From the NCBI GenBank assembly GCA_902544065.1, contig CACCAS010000005.1, positions 1 through 64,000 on the forward strand: a DNA stretch of 64,000 bases, given 5' to 3'. This DNA is from an uncultured Pelagibacteraceae bacterium. GTDB taxonomy: Bacteria > Pseudomonadota > Alphaproteobacteria > Pelagibacterales > AG-422-B15. Under the pieces are notes generated by a model that did no database searches, had not been told where the DNA came from, and saw only the letters and a list, made by a program, of their open reading frames with translations. Made by a program: the position numbers and the translations under genes. Position 1 is the stretch's first letter. Every line of letters begins with the position of its first letter. Positions 26,084-35,499 of this stretch are shown in pieces.

Positions 26084-27189
26084 GCAAATTATATAAATTA
26101 TTAATTTTATCTGGAGACGGTATTGGTCCAGAGGTAATGGATGAAGTTATTAAAGTTGCTAAATGTGTTGAAGAAAAAAGTGATGTTGTTTTTGAAATAC
26201 AAAAAGATGATATTGGTGGAGCAGCTTATGATCGATATGGTGTCCCCTTATCACATGAAACATTAGATAAGGCAAAAAATTCTCACGCAGTCTTACTTGG
26301 TGCCGTTGGAGGAGAAAAGTGGGATAATCTTGATTTTTCTCTAAGGCCTGAGCAAGGGCTTTTGAGTATTAGAAAAGAAATGGATCTATTTGCTAACTTA
26401 AGACCTGCTTTATGTTTTGAATCAATGGTTGATGCATCATCTTTAAAATCTGAACTTGTTTCTGGTTTAGACATCCTAATTGTCAGAGAACTTACAGGTG
26501 GTATTTATTTTGGAGAGCCGAGAGGTATCGAAGAAAAAAGTGATGGAACCAGAATCGGAACTAATACCCAGTCATACACTACAGATGAAGTAAGAAGAGT
26601 TGCAAGAATTGCTTTTGAACTGGCAAGCAAAAGAGACAATAGAGTAACTTCATGTGAAAAATCAAATGTTATGGAGTCGGGTATTTTATGGAGAGAAGAA
26701 GTTTCTTACATTCATAAAAATGAATATCCAAATGTTGAGCTTTCACATATGTATGCAGACAATTGTGCTATGCAACTTGTAAGAAATCCAAAACAATTTG
26801 ACGTAATTGTTACTGACAATTTATTTGGAGATATTCTTTCTGATGAAGCTGCTATGTTAACAGGGTCTTTAGGGATGCTACCTTCAGCTTCATTGGGCGC
26901 TTTTGATTCAAATAACTCTAGAAAATCTCTTTATGAACCCGTTCACGGATCAGCGCCTGATATTGCCGGCAAAGGAATAGCAAATCCTATTGCATCTATT
27001 TTAAGTTTTGCAATGTGTCTTAAATATTCATTTAATATGGATAAGGAATCTGATCTCATTAATCAATCTGTTAATAAAGTACTTTCAGATGGCTACAAGA
27101 CAGCCGACTTAATAGGTGATGATAATAAAAATTTGTCCACAGTTGAAATGGGAGACAAAATTATTAATCAATTAAAACAGAATTTCTAA
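26080..27189 (+). CDS. leuB: 3-isopropylmalate dehydrogenase
   Basis: LeuB oxidises and decarboxylates 3-isopropylmalate with NAD to 2-oxoisocaproate. The 369-residue protein shows [16 protein letters not shown], the [13 protein letters not shown] active-site segment, [20 protein letters not shown], and [18 protein letters not shown] near the cofactor site. It overlaps leuD by 4 bases and ends 3 bases before asd. Confidence 0.97.
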   Translation: MSKLYKLLILSGDGIGPEVMDEVIKVAKCVEEKSDVVFEIQKDDIGGAAYDRYGVPLSHETLDKAKNSHAVLLGAVGGEKWDNLDFSLRPEQGLLSIRKEMDLFANLRPALCFESMVDASSLKSELVSGLDILIVRELTGGIYFGEPRGIEEKSDGTRIGTNTQSYTTDEVRRVARIAFELASKRDNRVTSCEKSNVMESGILWREEVSYIHKNEYPNVELSHMYADNCAMQLVRNPKQFDVIVTDNLFGDILSDEAAMLTGSLGMLPSASLGAFDSNNSRKSLYEPVHGSAPDIAGKGIANPIASILSFAMCLKYSFNMDKESDLINQSVNKVLSDGYKTADLIGDDNKNLSTVEMGDKIINQLKQNF

Positions 27190-27192
27190 TTT

Positions 27193-28206
27193 ATGAGCTT
27201 AAATATCGCAATAGTTGGAGCAACTGGAAATGTCGGTCGAGAGATGCTTAATATACTTTCAGATAAAAAGTATGATTCAGCAAACATTTTTCCTATCGCT
27301 TCAAGCAAAAGTGAGGGAACGAAAGTTGAATTTGGAGATAAGGAGCTCACAGTTGAAGCTATTGACAAATTTGATCCAGCAAAAGTTGATCTAGCACTAT
27401 TTTCAGCTGGGGCAAGCGTATCAAAAGAATGGGTACCCATGTTTGCTGAAAAAAATTGCATTGTTATCGATAATTCAAGTCAATTCAGAATGGATAAAGA
27501 TGTCCCCTTAATTGTGCCTGAAGTAAATCCCGATGCTATAAAAAATTATAAAATAAAAAATATTATTGCTAATCCTAATTGTTCAACAATACAACTCGTC
27601 GTAGCATTAAAACCATTGCATGAAATTTCTAAAATAAAAAAAGTGATTGTTTCAACGTATCAATCTGTTTCAGGTGCAGGTAAAGCTGGTATGGATGAAT
27701 TATTTGACCAAACAAAAAACATGTTCTCGGATGAAATAAAAGACAATGTTAAGTTTACAAAACCAATTGCATTTAATGTTATACCTCATATTGATAAATT
27801 TATGGATGATGGGTATACAAAAGAAGAGCTTAAGATGAATCAAGAAACAAAAAAGATTCTATCTAATGAAATAGAATTTAGCGCAACATGTGTGAGAGTA
27901 CCGGTTTTCATTGGTCATTCAGAGGCAGTGAATATTGAATTTCATGAAAAAGTGTCTGTAGAACAAGCAAGAGAGGCGATTAAAAACGCGCCAGGTTGTA
28001 AATTACTCGATGAACGTGAAGATGGTGGGTATGTAACTCCGAAAGAATGTGCTGGTAATGACGATACTTATGTTTCAAGAATTAGAGAAGATACTTCAAC
28101 TAAAAATGGTTTATCAATTTGGGTAGTATCTGATAATTTGAGGAAAGGTGCAGCCTTGAATACAATTCAAATTGCTGAAATGCTGATAGAGGACCATTTA
28201 AAATAA
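27193..28206 (+). CDS. asd: Aspartate-semialdehyde dehydrogenase
   Basis: Asd reduces aspartyl phosphate to aspartate semialdehyde, the branch point to lysine, methionine and threonine. The 337-residue enzyme has the NADP motif VGATGNVGREML and the catalytic Cys130 in NPNCSTIQL. A later IPHID and His-containing HSEAV segment are present. It overlaps the start of the lyase-hydratase fusion by one base. Confidence 0.96.
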   Translation: MSLNIAIVGATGNVGREMLNILSDKKYDSANIFPIASSKSEGTKVEFGDKELTVEAIDKFDPAKVDLALFSAGASVSKEWVPMFAEKNCIVIDNSSQFRMDKDVPLIVPEVNPDAIKNYKIKNIIANPNCSTIQLVVALKPLHEISKIKKVIVSTYQSVSGAGKAGMDELFDQTKNMFSDEIKDNVKFTKPIAFNVIPHIDKFMDDGYTKEELKMNQETKKILSNEIEFSATCVRVPVFIGHSEAVNIEFHEKVSVEQAREAIKNAPGCKLLDEREDGGYVTPKECAGNDDTYVSRIREDTSTKNGLSIWVVSDNLRKGAALNTIQIAEMLIEDHLK

Positions 28207-30164
28207 TGAGAAAAGATATAAGAAAACCAAGAAGGAGTGTGCTTTACGTTCCAGGCTCTAATGCTAAGGCACTAAAAAAGAGCAGTACATTGGATGTTGA
28301 CTCGTTGATTTACGATTTAGAGGACTCTGTAGCATTAAGCGCAAAAGAAGATGCAAGAAAAGCCATTATTGATATTTTAAATTCAGGAGTGAATAAAAAC
28401 AAAGAGCAAGTAATTAGAATAAATAATTTTGATTCTGAAGAAGGACAGAAAGACTTAAAGATTCTTGAGAAGTGTTCTCCGGATGCAATATTAGTACCAA
28501 AGGTTAATGAGGCTAAAGATATAAAGGACTGCGAAAAATATATTAATAATAAAGAAATCAAAATATGGGCAATGATGGAGACTGCACTTTCCATAGTAAA
28601 CGCATATGACATTGCCAAATCATCAAAATATCTAAAATGTTTTGTTATGGGAACTAATGACCTTTCAACTGAGCTCGGACTAGAAGACGAGTTAAAAAGA
28701 ACTGCCTTAGTTACTAGTTTTGAAAAATGTATGATGGCTTCAAAAGCATTTAAACTATCGATATTAGATGGAGTATTTAACGATATTAGAGACTCAAAAG
28801 GTTTTGAGGAAGAATGTACTTATAGTCATGGATTAGGTTTTGATGGCAAAACACTCATTCACCCTGGGCAAATTCAAATATGTAACAAAATTTTTACTCC
28901 TACCCCAGAACAGCTTGATAAAGCTAAAAGAATTGTTGCAGCTTTTGAGGAGGCACGAAAAAAGGATCCTAACATTGGCGTTATAACGTTCGAGGATAGT
29001 CAAATAGAAGAACTTCATGTTGCCCATGCAAAAAGAGTTATAGAAGCAGAAACACTAGTCAATAAAGTCGAGGAAGACTCTCATATCGAGGAGTCACAAA
29101 CATCAACAAGTAAATATAAAATTGGCAATTTTTTTGAAGACTTCAAAATGGGTCAGAAAATTATTCATGCAACACCCAGAACAATCACATCAGGAGACTG
29201 TGCATTATATACCGCTCTTTATGGCTCTAGGTATGCCTTACATTCATCAAAAGAGTTTGCAAAAAAGATGTCTTTAGATGAATCCCCGGTTGACGATTTT
29301 CTTTTATTCAATATTGCGTTTGGAAAAACTGTTCCAGATATTTCATTAAATGCAATTGCTAATCTTGGATATGCTGAATGTAAATTTCTCAAACCTGCTT
29401 ACCCAGGAGATACAATTCATTCAACCTCAGAGGTTATAGGCATTAAAGAAAATTCTAGTGGAGATAACGGGGTTGTATATGTTCATTCAATTGGATCTAA
29501 TCAGCATGGTGAGTCTGTAATCGATTATAAAAGATGGGTTATGGTAAGAAAGAAAAATAAAAAACTTAAAAAAGTCGATCCTTCAATTCCTGATTTAAAT
29601 AAAGAAGTATCTAATAAGGATATAATATCCATCGCACAAAATTATAATTTTGATGTTTCGAATTTTGACTATTCAGCATCTGGATCTGCTCTCTGTTACG
29701 AAGATTATAATGTTAATGAAAAAATTAATCACATCGATGGAATGACTGTTGAAGAAGCAGAACACATGATGGCAACTAAACTATATCAGAACAATGCAAA
29801 AGTTCATTTTAATCATTTTGTCGAAAAAGGTGGAAGGTTTGGAAAACGAATTGTTTATGGTGGGCATGTAATTAGCTTAACAAGAGCTCTTACATTTAAT
29901 GGTTTGTCGAATGCTTTTAAAATAATTGCAATAAATGGAGGCACTCATGCATCACCATGCTTTGCGGGAACAACAGTTTTTGCGTGGAGTACTATTTTAG
30001 ACAAGATTGAAGTTTCAGATAAGCTTGGAGCATTACGAATAAGAAGTAATGGAATAGGAGATGCTCAGGCATATCAGTTTCAACATCAGGACGCAAATAA
30101 TAGATTTGATCCTTCAGTTCTTTTAAGTCTTGATTATTGGGCATTAATACCAAGGAAAAATTAA
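28206..30164 (+). CDS. Fused CoA-ester lyase (CitE/HpcH-HpaI type) and MaoC-type hydratase
   Basis: This 652-residue fusion has two recognisable halves. Residues 1-285 are a CitE-like malyl-/methylmalyl-CoA lyase: RRSVLYVPGSN, DSLIYDLEDSV with the metal-binding acids, and GTNDLSTELG. After an acidic linker (about 286-303), residues 305-652 are a double hot-dog MaoC protein like mesaconyl-CoA hydratase, with PRTITSGDCALYTALYG and GKRIVYGGHVISLTRAL. Both activities occur as separate neighbouring enzymes in the ethylmalonyl-CoA pathway, where they act on methylmalyl-CoA. The fusion may channel that intermediate, but the real substrate is unproven. It overlaps asd by one base and precedes sdhC by 49. 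Confidence 0.85.
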   Translation: MRKDIRKPRRSVLYVPGSNAKALKKSSTLDVDSLIYDLEDSVALSAKEDARKAIIDILNSGVNKNKEQVIRINNFDSEEGQKDLKILEKCSPDAILVPKVNEAKDIKDCEKYINNKEIKIWAMMETALSIVNAYDIAKSSKYLKCFVMGTNDLSTELGLEDELKRTALVTSFEKCMMASKAFKLSILDGVFNDIRDSKGFEEECTYSHGLGFDGKTLIHPGQIQICNKIFTPTPEQLDKAKRIVAAFEEARKKDPNIGVITFEDSQIEELHVAHAKRVIEAETLVNKVEEDSHIEESQTSTSKYKIGNFFEDFKMGQKIIHATPRTITSGDCALYTALYGSRYALHSSKEFAKKMSLDESPVDDFLLFNIAFGKTVPDISLNAIANLGYAECKFLKPAYPGDTIHSTSEVIGIKENSSGDNGVVYVHSIGSNQHGESVIDYKRWVMVRKKNKKLKKVDPSIPDLNKEVSNKDIISIAQNYNFDVSNFDYSASGSALCYEDYNVNEKINHIDGMTVEEAEHMMATKLYQNNAKVHFNHFVEKGGRFGKRIVYGGHVISLTRALTFNGLSNAFKIIAINGGTHASPCFAGTTVFAWSTILDKIEVSDKLGALRIRSNGIGDAQAYQFQHQDANNRFDPSVLLSLDYWALIPRKN

Positions 30165-30213
30165 TTTACTGTCGTTTAAATCTATTCTTTTTGATATAAA
30201 TAGGTGATTAATA

Positions 30214-30591
30214 ATGAGCAATCCACTTTCACCTCACCTTCAAGTTTATAGATGGCAAATTACTTCTGTTTTATCAATTCTTCATAGAATTACAGGAGTT
30301 GTTTCATCACTGGGATCATTAATAATAATATTTTTACTATTTGCTATTGGTAGCGGTGAAGATTTCTATGAGTCTGCAATCAACGTAGCCAACAATTTAT
30401 TTGTTAGAACAATTCTTATTGGTTTAACATTTTCATATTTATTTTATTTTTTAAATTGCATCAGACATCTGTTCTGGGACTCAGGGTATGGATTGGACTT
30501 AAATACTGCCAAATTGACAGGGTGGCTAACGGTCTTTCTAACAGTTATTCTAACGGTAATTTTCTGGATGATGGTTATGGGCATATCATAA
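30214..30591 (+). CDS. sdhC: Succinate dehydrogenase cytochrome b556 subunit
   Basis: This membrane anchor subunit (125 residues, three transmembrane helices) contributes to the quinone and heme b sites of complex II. The SPHLQVYRW opening and SILHRITGV motif are typical, and RHLFWDSGYG with its conserved His follows. It is the first gene of sdhCDAB. Its stop codon overlaps the sdhD ATG by one base. Confidence 0.95.
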   Translation: MSNPLSPHLQVYRWQITSVLSILHRITGVVSSLGSLIIIFLLFAIGSGEDFYESAINVANNLFVRTILIGLTFSYLFYFLNCIRHLFWDSGYGLDLNTAKLTGWLTVFLTVILTVIFWMMVMGIS

Positions 30592-30926
30592 TGTTGGGAT
30601 CTGCAAAAAATGCTTGGAAAATTCACAGATTAACTACCATTTTATTGATACCACTCATTATATATCTATTTTTAAAAATAATTCATTTCTCTGGTGAACC
30701 TTATGTGCTGATATTGGAAGAATTAAGAAGTATGTGGTCAATTTTATTTATATTGATATTTACCGTTTTAGGGCTAATTCATATGAGGGTAGGAGTAAAT
30801 GAGATACTAGAAGATTACATTCATGACGAATCTGTTAAAAAGATAATTAATTTTTTAATATCGTCCTTTTTTTTACTTATTTTAATCTTTGTATGTTTAT
30901 CAATGTGGTTAATTTTAATATTTTAA
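30591..30926 (+). CDS. sdhD: Succinate dehydrogenase membrane anchor subunit
   Basis: The second membrane anchor of complex II has 111 residues and three hydrophobic helices. It carries the IHRLTT motif and a conserved [17 protein letters not shown] segment that contributes to heme b and quinone binding. The frame is open further upstream, but the ATG at 30591 overlaps the sdhC stop and gives the expected length. sdhA follows after 1 base. Confidence 0.93.
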   Translation: MLGSAKNAWKIHRLTTILLIPLIIYLFLKIIHFSGEPYVLILEELRSMWSILFILIFTVLGLIHMRVGVNEILEDYIHDESVKKIINFLISSFFLLILIFVCLSMWLILIF

Positions 30927-30927
30927 T

Positions 30928-32703
30928 ATGAGTTACGAAATTGAATATCACGACTACGACGTAGTCGTTGTAGGAGCCGGAGGTTCAGGGTTAAGAGCTA
31001 CAGTTGGCGCTGTAGAGAATGGATATAAGACAGCATGTATCTCTAAAGTTTTTCCCACAAGAAGTCATACAGTTGCGGCACAGGGTGGAATATCAGCTGC
31101 GTTAGGTAATATGGGAGAAGATGATTGGCGATGGCATATGTATGATACAGTCAAAGGCTCTGATTGGCTAGGAGATCAGGATGCAATTGAATACTTATGT
31201 AAGAACGCCCCCAAAGCAGTCCTAGAGTTAGAAAATTATGGTGTGCCATTTAGTCGAACAGAAGATGGCAAAATATATCAGCGGGCTTTTGGCGGCATGA
31301 CAAAAAATTATGGTGACGGAACTGCACAAAGAACGTGTGCTGCAGCAGATAGAACTGGTCATGCGATTATTCATACTCTTTATGGACAATCATTAAAACA
31401 CGATGTGGATTATTATATAGAGTACTTCGTTTTAGATTTACTTATGGTTCAAGGTGAATGCAGAGGTGTCGTTGCCTGGTGTTTAGAGGATGGCAAGCTA
31501 CATGTATTTAACTCAAAACAAACCGTATTAGCTTCAGGTGGTTATGGAAGGGTTTATTTCTCTGCTACATCTGCTCACACATGTACAGGAGATGGAAATG
31601 CAATGGTTTTAAGAGCGGGACTCCCTTTGCAAGATATGGAATTTGTTCAATTTCATCCTACAGGAGTTTATGGTGTTGGCTGTTTGATAACTGAGGGAGC
31701 CAGAGGTGAAGGAGGATACTTAGTAAATAGTGAGGGAGAAAGGTTTATGGAAAGGTACGCTCCATCAGCAAAGGACTTAGCTTCAAGAGATGTAGTTTCA
31801 CGATCTATCACCAAAGAAATTATTGATGGAAGAGGCGTAGGGAAAGACAAAGATCACATGTATCTTCATCTAGACCATATTGATAGCAAAATTCTTGAAG
31901 AAAGATTACCAGGGATATCAGAGTCTGCAAAAGTTTTTGCTGGAGTGGATGTAACTAAAGACCCGATACCCATTATTCCAACAGTCCATTATAATATGGG
32001 TGGTATACCAACCAACTTCCATGGCGAAGTAATGAATCTTGTCAAAGGCGATGAAACAGTCGTACCTGGTTTAATGGCTGTTGGTGAGTCAGCTTGTGTG
32101 AGCGTTCATGGCGCAAATAGATTAGGATCTAATTCTCTAATTGACCTTGTTGTCTTTGGAAAAGCAGCTGCTGACAGAATAGATGATATTGTCCCTAAGG
32201 GGGAGAAAAATAAAGATATTCCTAAATCAGTCATCGATGATGTAGTAGCAAGGTTTGATGCTACCAGAAATTCTGACGGTGATGTTACAACTGCTGAATT
32301 GAGATCTCAAATGCAACGAGTCATGCAAAAACATTGTGCAGTTTTCAGAGATGAGGAAATTATGTCAGAAGGAAAAAAACTGATAGAAGAAACTTGGCTA
32401 GATAGTGAAAATTTAAAGATAAAAGATAAATCACTTGTCTGGAATACAGATTTATTAGAGTCGTTAGAATATAAAAATCTTATTGCCCAAGCTGTGGTCA
32501 CTATGAATTCTGCTCACAATAGGAAAGAAAGCAGAGGCGCGCATGCTCGAGAAGACTTTAAGGAAAGAGACGATAAAAACTGGATGAAACATACACTATC
32601 CTGGCTTGATGACGAAAAATGTAAGTTGGAATATAGATCGGTTCACGAATATACCCTTTCAAATGAGGTTAAATACATAGAACCCAAAGCAAGAGTTTAT
32701 TAA
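30928..32703 (+). CDS. sdhA: Succinate dehydrogenase flavoprotein subunit
   Basis: SdhA oxidises succinate to fumarate with covalently bound FAD. The 591-residue protein has the FAD-binding GAGGSGLRA motif and the FAD-attaching His47 in [10 protein letters not shown]. It also has [17 protein letters not shown] and [14 protein letters not shown]. It acts on the cytoplasmic face of the membrane. It overlaps sdhB by one base. Confidence 0.98.
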   Translation: MSYEIEYHDYDVVVVGAGGSGLRATVGAVENGYKTACISKVFPTRSHTVAAQGGISAALGNMGEDDWRWHMYDTVKGSDWLGDQDAIEYLCKNAPKAVLELENYGVPFSRTEDGKIYQRAFGGMTKNYGDGTAQRTCAAADRTGHAIIHTLYGQSLKHDVDYYIEYFVLDLLMVQGECRGVVAWCLEDGKLHVFNSKQTVLASGGYGRVYFSATSAHTCTGDGNAMVLRAGLPLQDMEFVQFHPTGVYGVGCLITEGARGEGGYLVNSEGERFMERYAPSAKDLASRDVVSRSITKEIIDGRGVGKDKDHMYLHLDHIDSKILEERLPGISESAKVFAGVDVTKDPIPIIPTVHYNMGGIPTNFHGEVMNLVKGDETVVPGLMAVGESACVSVHGANRLGSNSLIDLVVFGKAAADRIDDIVPKGEKNKDIPKSVIDDVVARFDATRNSDGDVTTAELRSQMQRVMQKHCAVFRDEEIMSEGKKLIEETWLDSENLKIKDKSLVWNTDLLESLEYKNLIAQAVVTMNSAHNRKESRGAHAREDFKERDDKNWMKHTLSWLDDEKCKLEYRSVHEYTLSNEVKYIEPKARVY

Positions 32704-33479
32704 TGGTTCAATTCAACCTTCCAAATAACTCAAAACTCACTGACGGCGATTACTATAAACTAGAAGCTGAAAATAAAAGTATTAAAAAATTTAAAATCTA
32801 CAGATGGTCTCCTGAGGATGATAAAAATCCAAGAATGGATACCTATGAAATTGACATAGATGATTGTGGCCCAATGGTATTAGATGCCGTTATGAAGATT
32901 AAAAATGAAGTTGATACTTCTTTAACCTTCAGAAGGTCTTGTAGAGAGGGAATTTGCGGCTCATGTGCTATGAATATTGATGGTACCAATACACTCGCGT
33001 GTACTAAAGCGATATCTGATGTAAAAGGTGATATTAAAATTTATCCTTTACCTCATATGCCCGTCATCAAAGACCTGGTAACTAATCTTAAAAATCTCTA
33101 TAAACAACTAAAGTCTATAAAGCCATGGCTAATAAAACAAAAACAAGAAGCAACAGACACTGAAAATATTCAATCAAGAAATGATCGCGAAAAACTTGAT
33201 GGTTTGTACGAATGTATATTATGTGCTTGTTGTTCTACTTCTTGTCCTAGTTATTGGTGGAACAGTGATAAGTATTTAGGACCAGCTGTCTTACTGCAGT
33301 CCTATAGGTGGCTGCAGGACAGTCGTGATGAAGAAAGAAAAGAAAGACTTAAAGAGCTGGATGACACGTTTAAAGTTTATAGATGCCACACCATAATGAA
33401 CTGTACTCAAGCCTGTCCAAAGGGACTTAATCCAGCCAAAGCGATTGCTGGAATAAAGCAGATGATTGCACAACAATAA
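32703..33479 (+). CDS. sdhB: Succinate dehydrogenase iron-sulfur subunit
   Basis: SdhB passes electrons from FAD to quinone through three iron-sulfur clusters. The 258 residues contain the 2Fe-2S set in [13 protein letters not shown] and the 4Fe-4S and 3Fe-4S ligands in [17 protein letters not shown] and the later [12 protein letters not shown]. It is the last sdh gene. A large inverted repeat 50 bases downstream may shape the 3' end of the transcript. Confidence 0.98.
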   Translation: MVQFNLPNNSKLTDGDYYKLEAENKSIKKFKIYRWSPEDDKNPRMDTYEIDIDDCGPMVLDAVMKIKNEVDTSLTFRRSCREGICGSCAMNIDGTNTLACTKAISDVKGDIKIYPLPHMPVIKDLVTNLKNLYKQLKSIKPWLIKQKQEATDTENIQSRNDREKLDGLYECILCACCSTSCPSYWWNSDKYLGPAVLLQSYRWLQDSRDEERKERLKELDDTFKVYRCHTIMNCTQACPKGLNPAKAIAGIKQMIAQQ

Positions 33480-33527
33480 TTATCAATTAAAAAAATCTTT
33501 TTTTACTTGAGATCCTATTTAACGAGG

Positions 33528-33589
33528 ATTGATGGACAACTATTAATTAGGGGAATTAATGAAAAAAGAATATCGCGTTGTCCATCAAT
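33528..33589 (+). repeat. Nested inverted repeat downstream of sdhB
   Basis: ATTGATGGACAAC (33528-33540) and GTTGTCCATCAAT (33577-33589) are perfect 13-base arms. Between them ATTAATT (33542-33548) and AATTAAT (33554-33560) form a 7-base hairpin with an AGGGG loop. The element could be a 3'-end structure of the sdh mRNA or a small RNA. No T-run follows, so it is not a classical terminator. It is the longest perfect inverted repeat I found in the window. Confidence 0.7.
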
Positions 33590-33618
33590 ATTATATTTAT
33601 AGTATTCTTCAAACATAA
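33559..33618 (+). CDS. Possible 19-codon small frame inside the sdhB 3' element
   Basis: AGGGG in the inner hairpin loop lies 5 bases before an ATG that opens a 19-residue frame, MKKEYRVVHQYYIYSILQT. If the inner stem forms, the ribosome site sits in the loop and the start codon at the foot of the stem. No homologue is known to me and the length is at chance level, so this is only a candidate. Confidence 0.15.
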   Translation: MKKEYRVVHQYYIYSILQT

Positions 33619-33658
33619 TTGAACCTAAATACGACTGCCAACTTGACAAATGCAATAC

Positions 33659-33892
33659 TTAATATTTTTTCTCAATTTTCACTAAAAAACTTCCCTTATG
33701 CCAGCTGTTTTCTATATATCTGATTTGATGATTATTCTCTGTCCAATGGGGAAACTCTTTTTTTATTTGACCACTATTGCCAGTAATAATTTCGACTTTA
33801 GAAATATTATCCTCATACGCACTGTAAATAAAATCAGTAAACTCTTGATAAGCCTCCTCTAATGTAAACCCGTGTAAGTCAAGCCTTCTCAT
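33659..33892 (-). CDS. Small Smr-domain-like protein
   Basis: This 77-residue protein begins with LDLHGFTLEEAYQEFTDFI, the start of an Smr (MutS2 C-terminal) domain. VEIITGNSGQIKKEFPHW follows, corresponding to the usual ITGxG...G.lr..vp.wL. Smr domains bind or cut branched nucleic acids. Some sensors of collided ribosomes carry one too. This stand-alone version is very short and lacks a flanking domain. It is transcribed alone, divergent from mmsA. The family call is good; the function is open. Confidence 0.75.
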   Translation of the reverse strand: MRRLDLHGFTLEEAYQEFTDFIYSAYEDNISKVEIITGNSGQIKKEFPHWTENNHQIRYIENSWHKGSFLVKIEKKY

Positions 33893-33904
33893 AATTTTCT
33901 AACG

Positions 33905-33932
33905 TTGCTATTGGAGACAATTAATCTACAAT
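33905..33932 (+). promoter_or_regulatory. Candidate mmsA promoter giving a near-leaderless mRNA
   Basis: TTGCTA (33905-33910) and TACAAT (33927-33932) are spaced by 16 bases. Initiation about 7 bases later would leave only some 4 bases before the ATG at 33943. No Shine-Dalgarno is visible there, consistent with leaderless translation. Confidence 0.38.
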
Positions 33933-33942
33933 ATTTTTTAAT

Positions 33943-35436
33943 ATGAAAATAGTAAATCAATTTATTAATGGAAAAGAACATATTAGTAAATCTGAACGCT
34001 TTGGTGATGTATTTAATCCTGCGAATGGAGAAAAAACAAAAAAAGTCTCATTTGCTAATTCTGAGGATGTAAAATTTGCAATAGAATGTGCAGTTAAAGC
34101 AGGAAAAAAATGGGCTGTAACTCCACCCTTAACAAGATCAAGAGTATTTTTTAAGTTTAAAGATTTAATTTTGCGAGACATGGATAAGCTCGCACTAGAG
34201 CTAACTTCTGAGCATGGTAAAATTTTATCTGACTCAGCAGGTTCTATCACCAGGGGCATGGAAGTTGTAGAATTTGCTTGTGGTATTCCACATTTATTAA
34301 AGGGTGAATATTCTGAAAATGTAGGATCTGATATTGATAGTTGGAGCATGAGACAGCCATTGGGTTTAAGTATTGGTATTTCTCCATTTAATTTTCCAGC
34401 CATGGTTCCAATGTGGATGTTTGTCATTTCGATAGCATGCGGCAATTCATTTATTCTTAAGCCAAGTGAAAAAGATCCAACAGTTCCCTATATGTTGGCT
34501 GAATTATTAAAAGAAGCTGGACTTCCAGATGGAGTATTTAATGTAATTAATGGAGATAAAGAAGCAGTAGATTTATTAATAACTGATCCAGCAGTAGACT
34601 CTGTGAGTTTTGTCGGATCAACCCCAGTTGCTGAATACATTTATCATACATCTTCAAAGCACAATAAAAGAGTTCAATCCCTGGGAGGCGCTAAAAATCA
34701 TATGGTTATTATGCCTGACGCTGATCTTGATCAAGTCGTTGATGGTTTGATTGGTGCAGGATACGGTTCTGCTGGCGAGAGATGCATGGCTCTATCGGTC
34801 GCCGTTGCTGTTGGTGATGTAGGAGATAAGCTAATTGAAAAATTAACACCTCGTGTTCAGAATTTAAAGGTAGGTCCTGGAACCGATCCAGAAGTTGAAA
34901 TGGGCCCATTGATCAGTGACGTTCATCTCACAAAAGTTAAAAGCTACGTTGACGCAGGGGTATCTGAAGGAGCTGAATTAATTGTTGATGGAAGATCAAT
35001 TTCACTTCAAGGTTATGAAAACGGATATTTTATAGGTGGCTGTTTATTTGATCATGTTAAAGAGGACATGAAGATATATAGAGAGGAAATATTTGGACCT
35101 GTTCTCTCAGTTGTGCGTCAACCATCTTTTAATGATGCTTTAAAAATGGTTAACGATCACGAATTTGGAAACGGCACTACTATTTATACTCGAGATGGAG
35201 ATACTGCCCGTGCATTTTCTAATCAATGTAAAATTGGTATGGTGGGAGTTAATGTGCCCATACCAGTCCCAATGGCTTTTCATAGTTTCGGAGGATGGAA
35301 GAGGTCTTTATTTGGTGATCATGCAATGCATGGCATGGATGGAGTAAGGTTCTTTACTCGACTGAAAACAGTTACTTCAAGGTGGCCAACTGGAATAAGA
35401 GAAGGTGCAGAATTTACAATTCCAACAATGAAATAA
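33943..35436 (+). CDS. mmsA: CoA-acylating methylmalonate-semialdehyde dehydrogenase
   Basis: MmsA oxidises methylmalonate semialdehyde (or malonate semialdehyde) to propionyl- or acetyl-CoA in valine, inositol and beta-alanine breakdown. The 497-residue ALDH-fold protein has SIGISPFNFPAMVPMWMF, the catalytic Cys281 in GSAGERCMALSVA, and EEIFGPVLSV. The sequence fits MmsA better than other ALDHs. It lies between sdh and mdh with its own promoter. The product would enter via succinyl-CoA only if methylmalonyl-CoA enzymes exist elsewhere. Confidence 0.93.
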   Translation: MKIVNQFINGKEHISKSERFGDVFNPANGEKTKKVSFANSEDVKFAIECAVKAGKKWAVTPPLTRSRVFFKFKDLILRDMDKLALELTSEHGKILSDSAGSITRGMEVVEFACGIPHLLKGEYSENVGSDIDSWSMRQPLGLSIGISPFNFPAMVPMWMFVISIACGNSFILKPSEKDPTVPYMLAELLKEAGLPDGVFNVINGDKEAVDLLITDPAVDSVSFVGSTPVAEYIYHTSSKHNKRVQSLGGAKNHMVIMPDADLDQVVDGLIGAGYGSAGERCMALSVAVAVGDVGDKLIEKLTPRVQNLKVGPGTDPEVEMGPLISDVHLTKVKSYVDAGVSEGAELIVDGRSISLQGYENGYFIGGCLFDHVKEDMKIYREEIFGPVLSVVRQPSFNDALKMVNDHEFGNGTTIYTRDGDTARAFSNQCKIGMVGVNVPIPVPMAFHSFGGWKRSLFGDHAMHGMDGVRFFTRLKTVTSRWPTGIREGAEFTIPTMK

Positions 35437-35499
35437 TTTAGATTCTTAGCTTGATTTTAATCTCTATCTAGTTAGTTTACGGATTGTAAATATTCTTAG

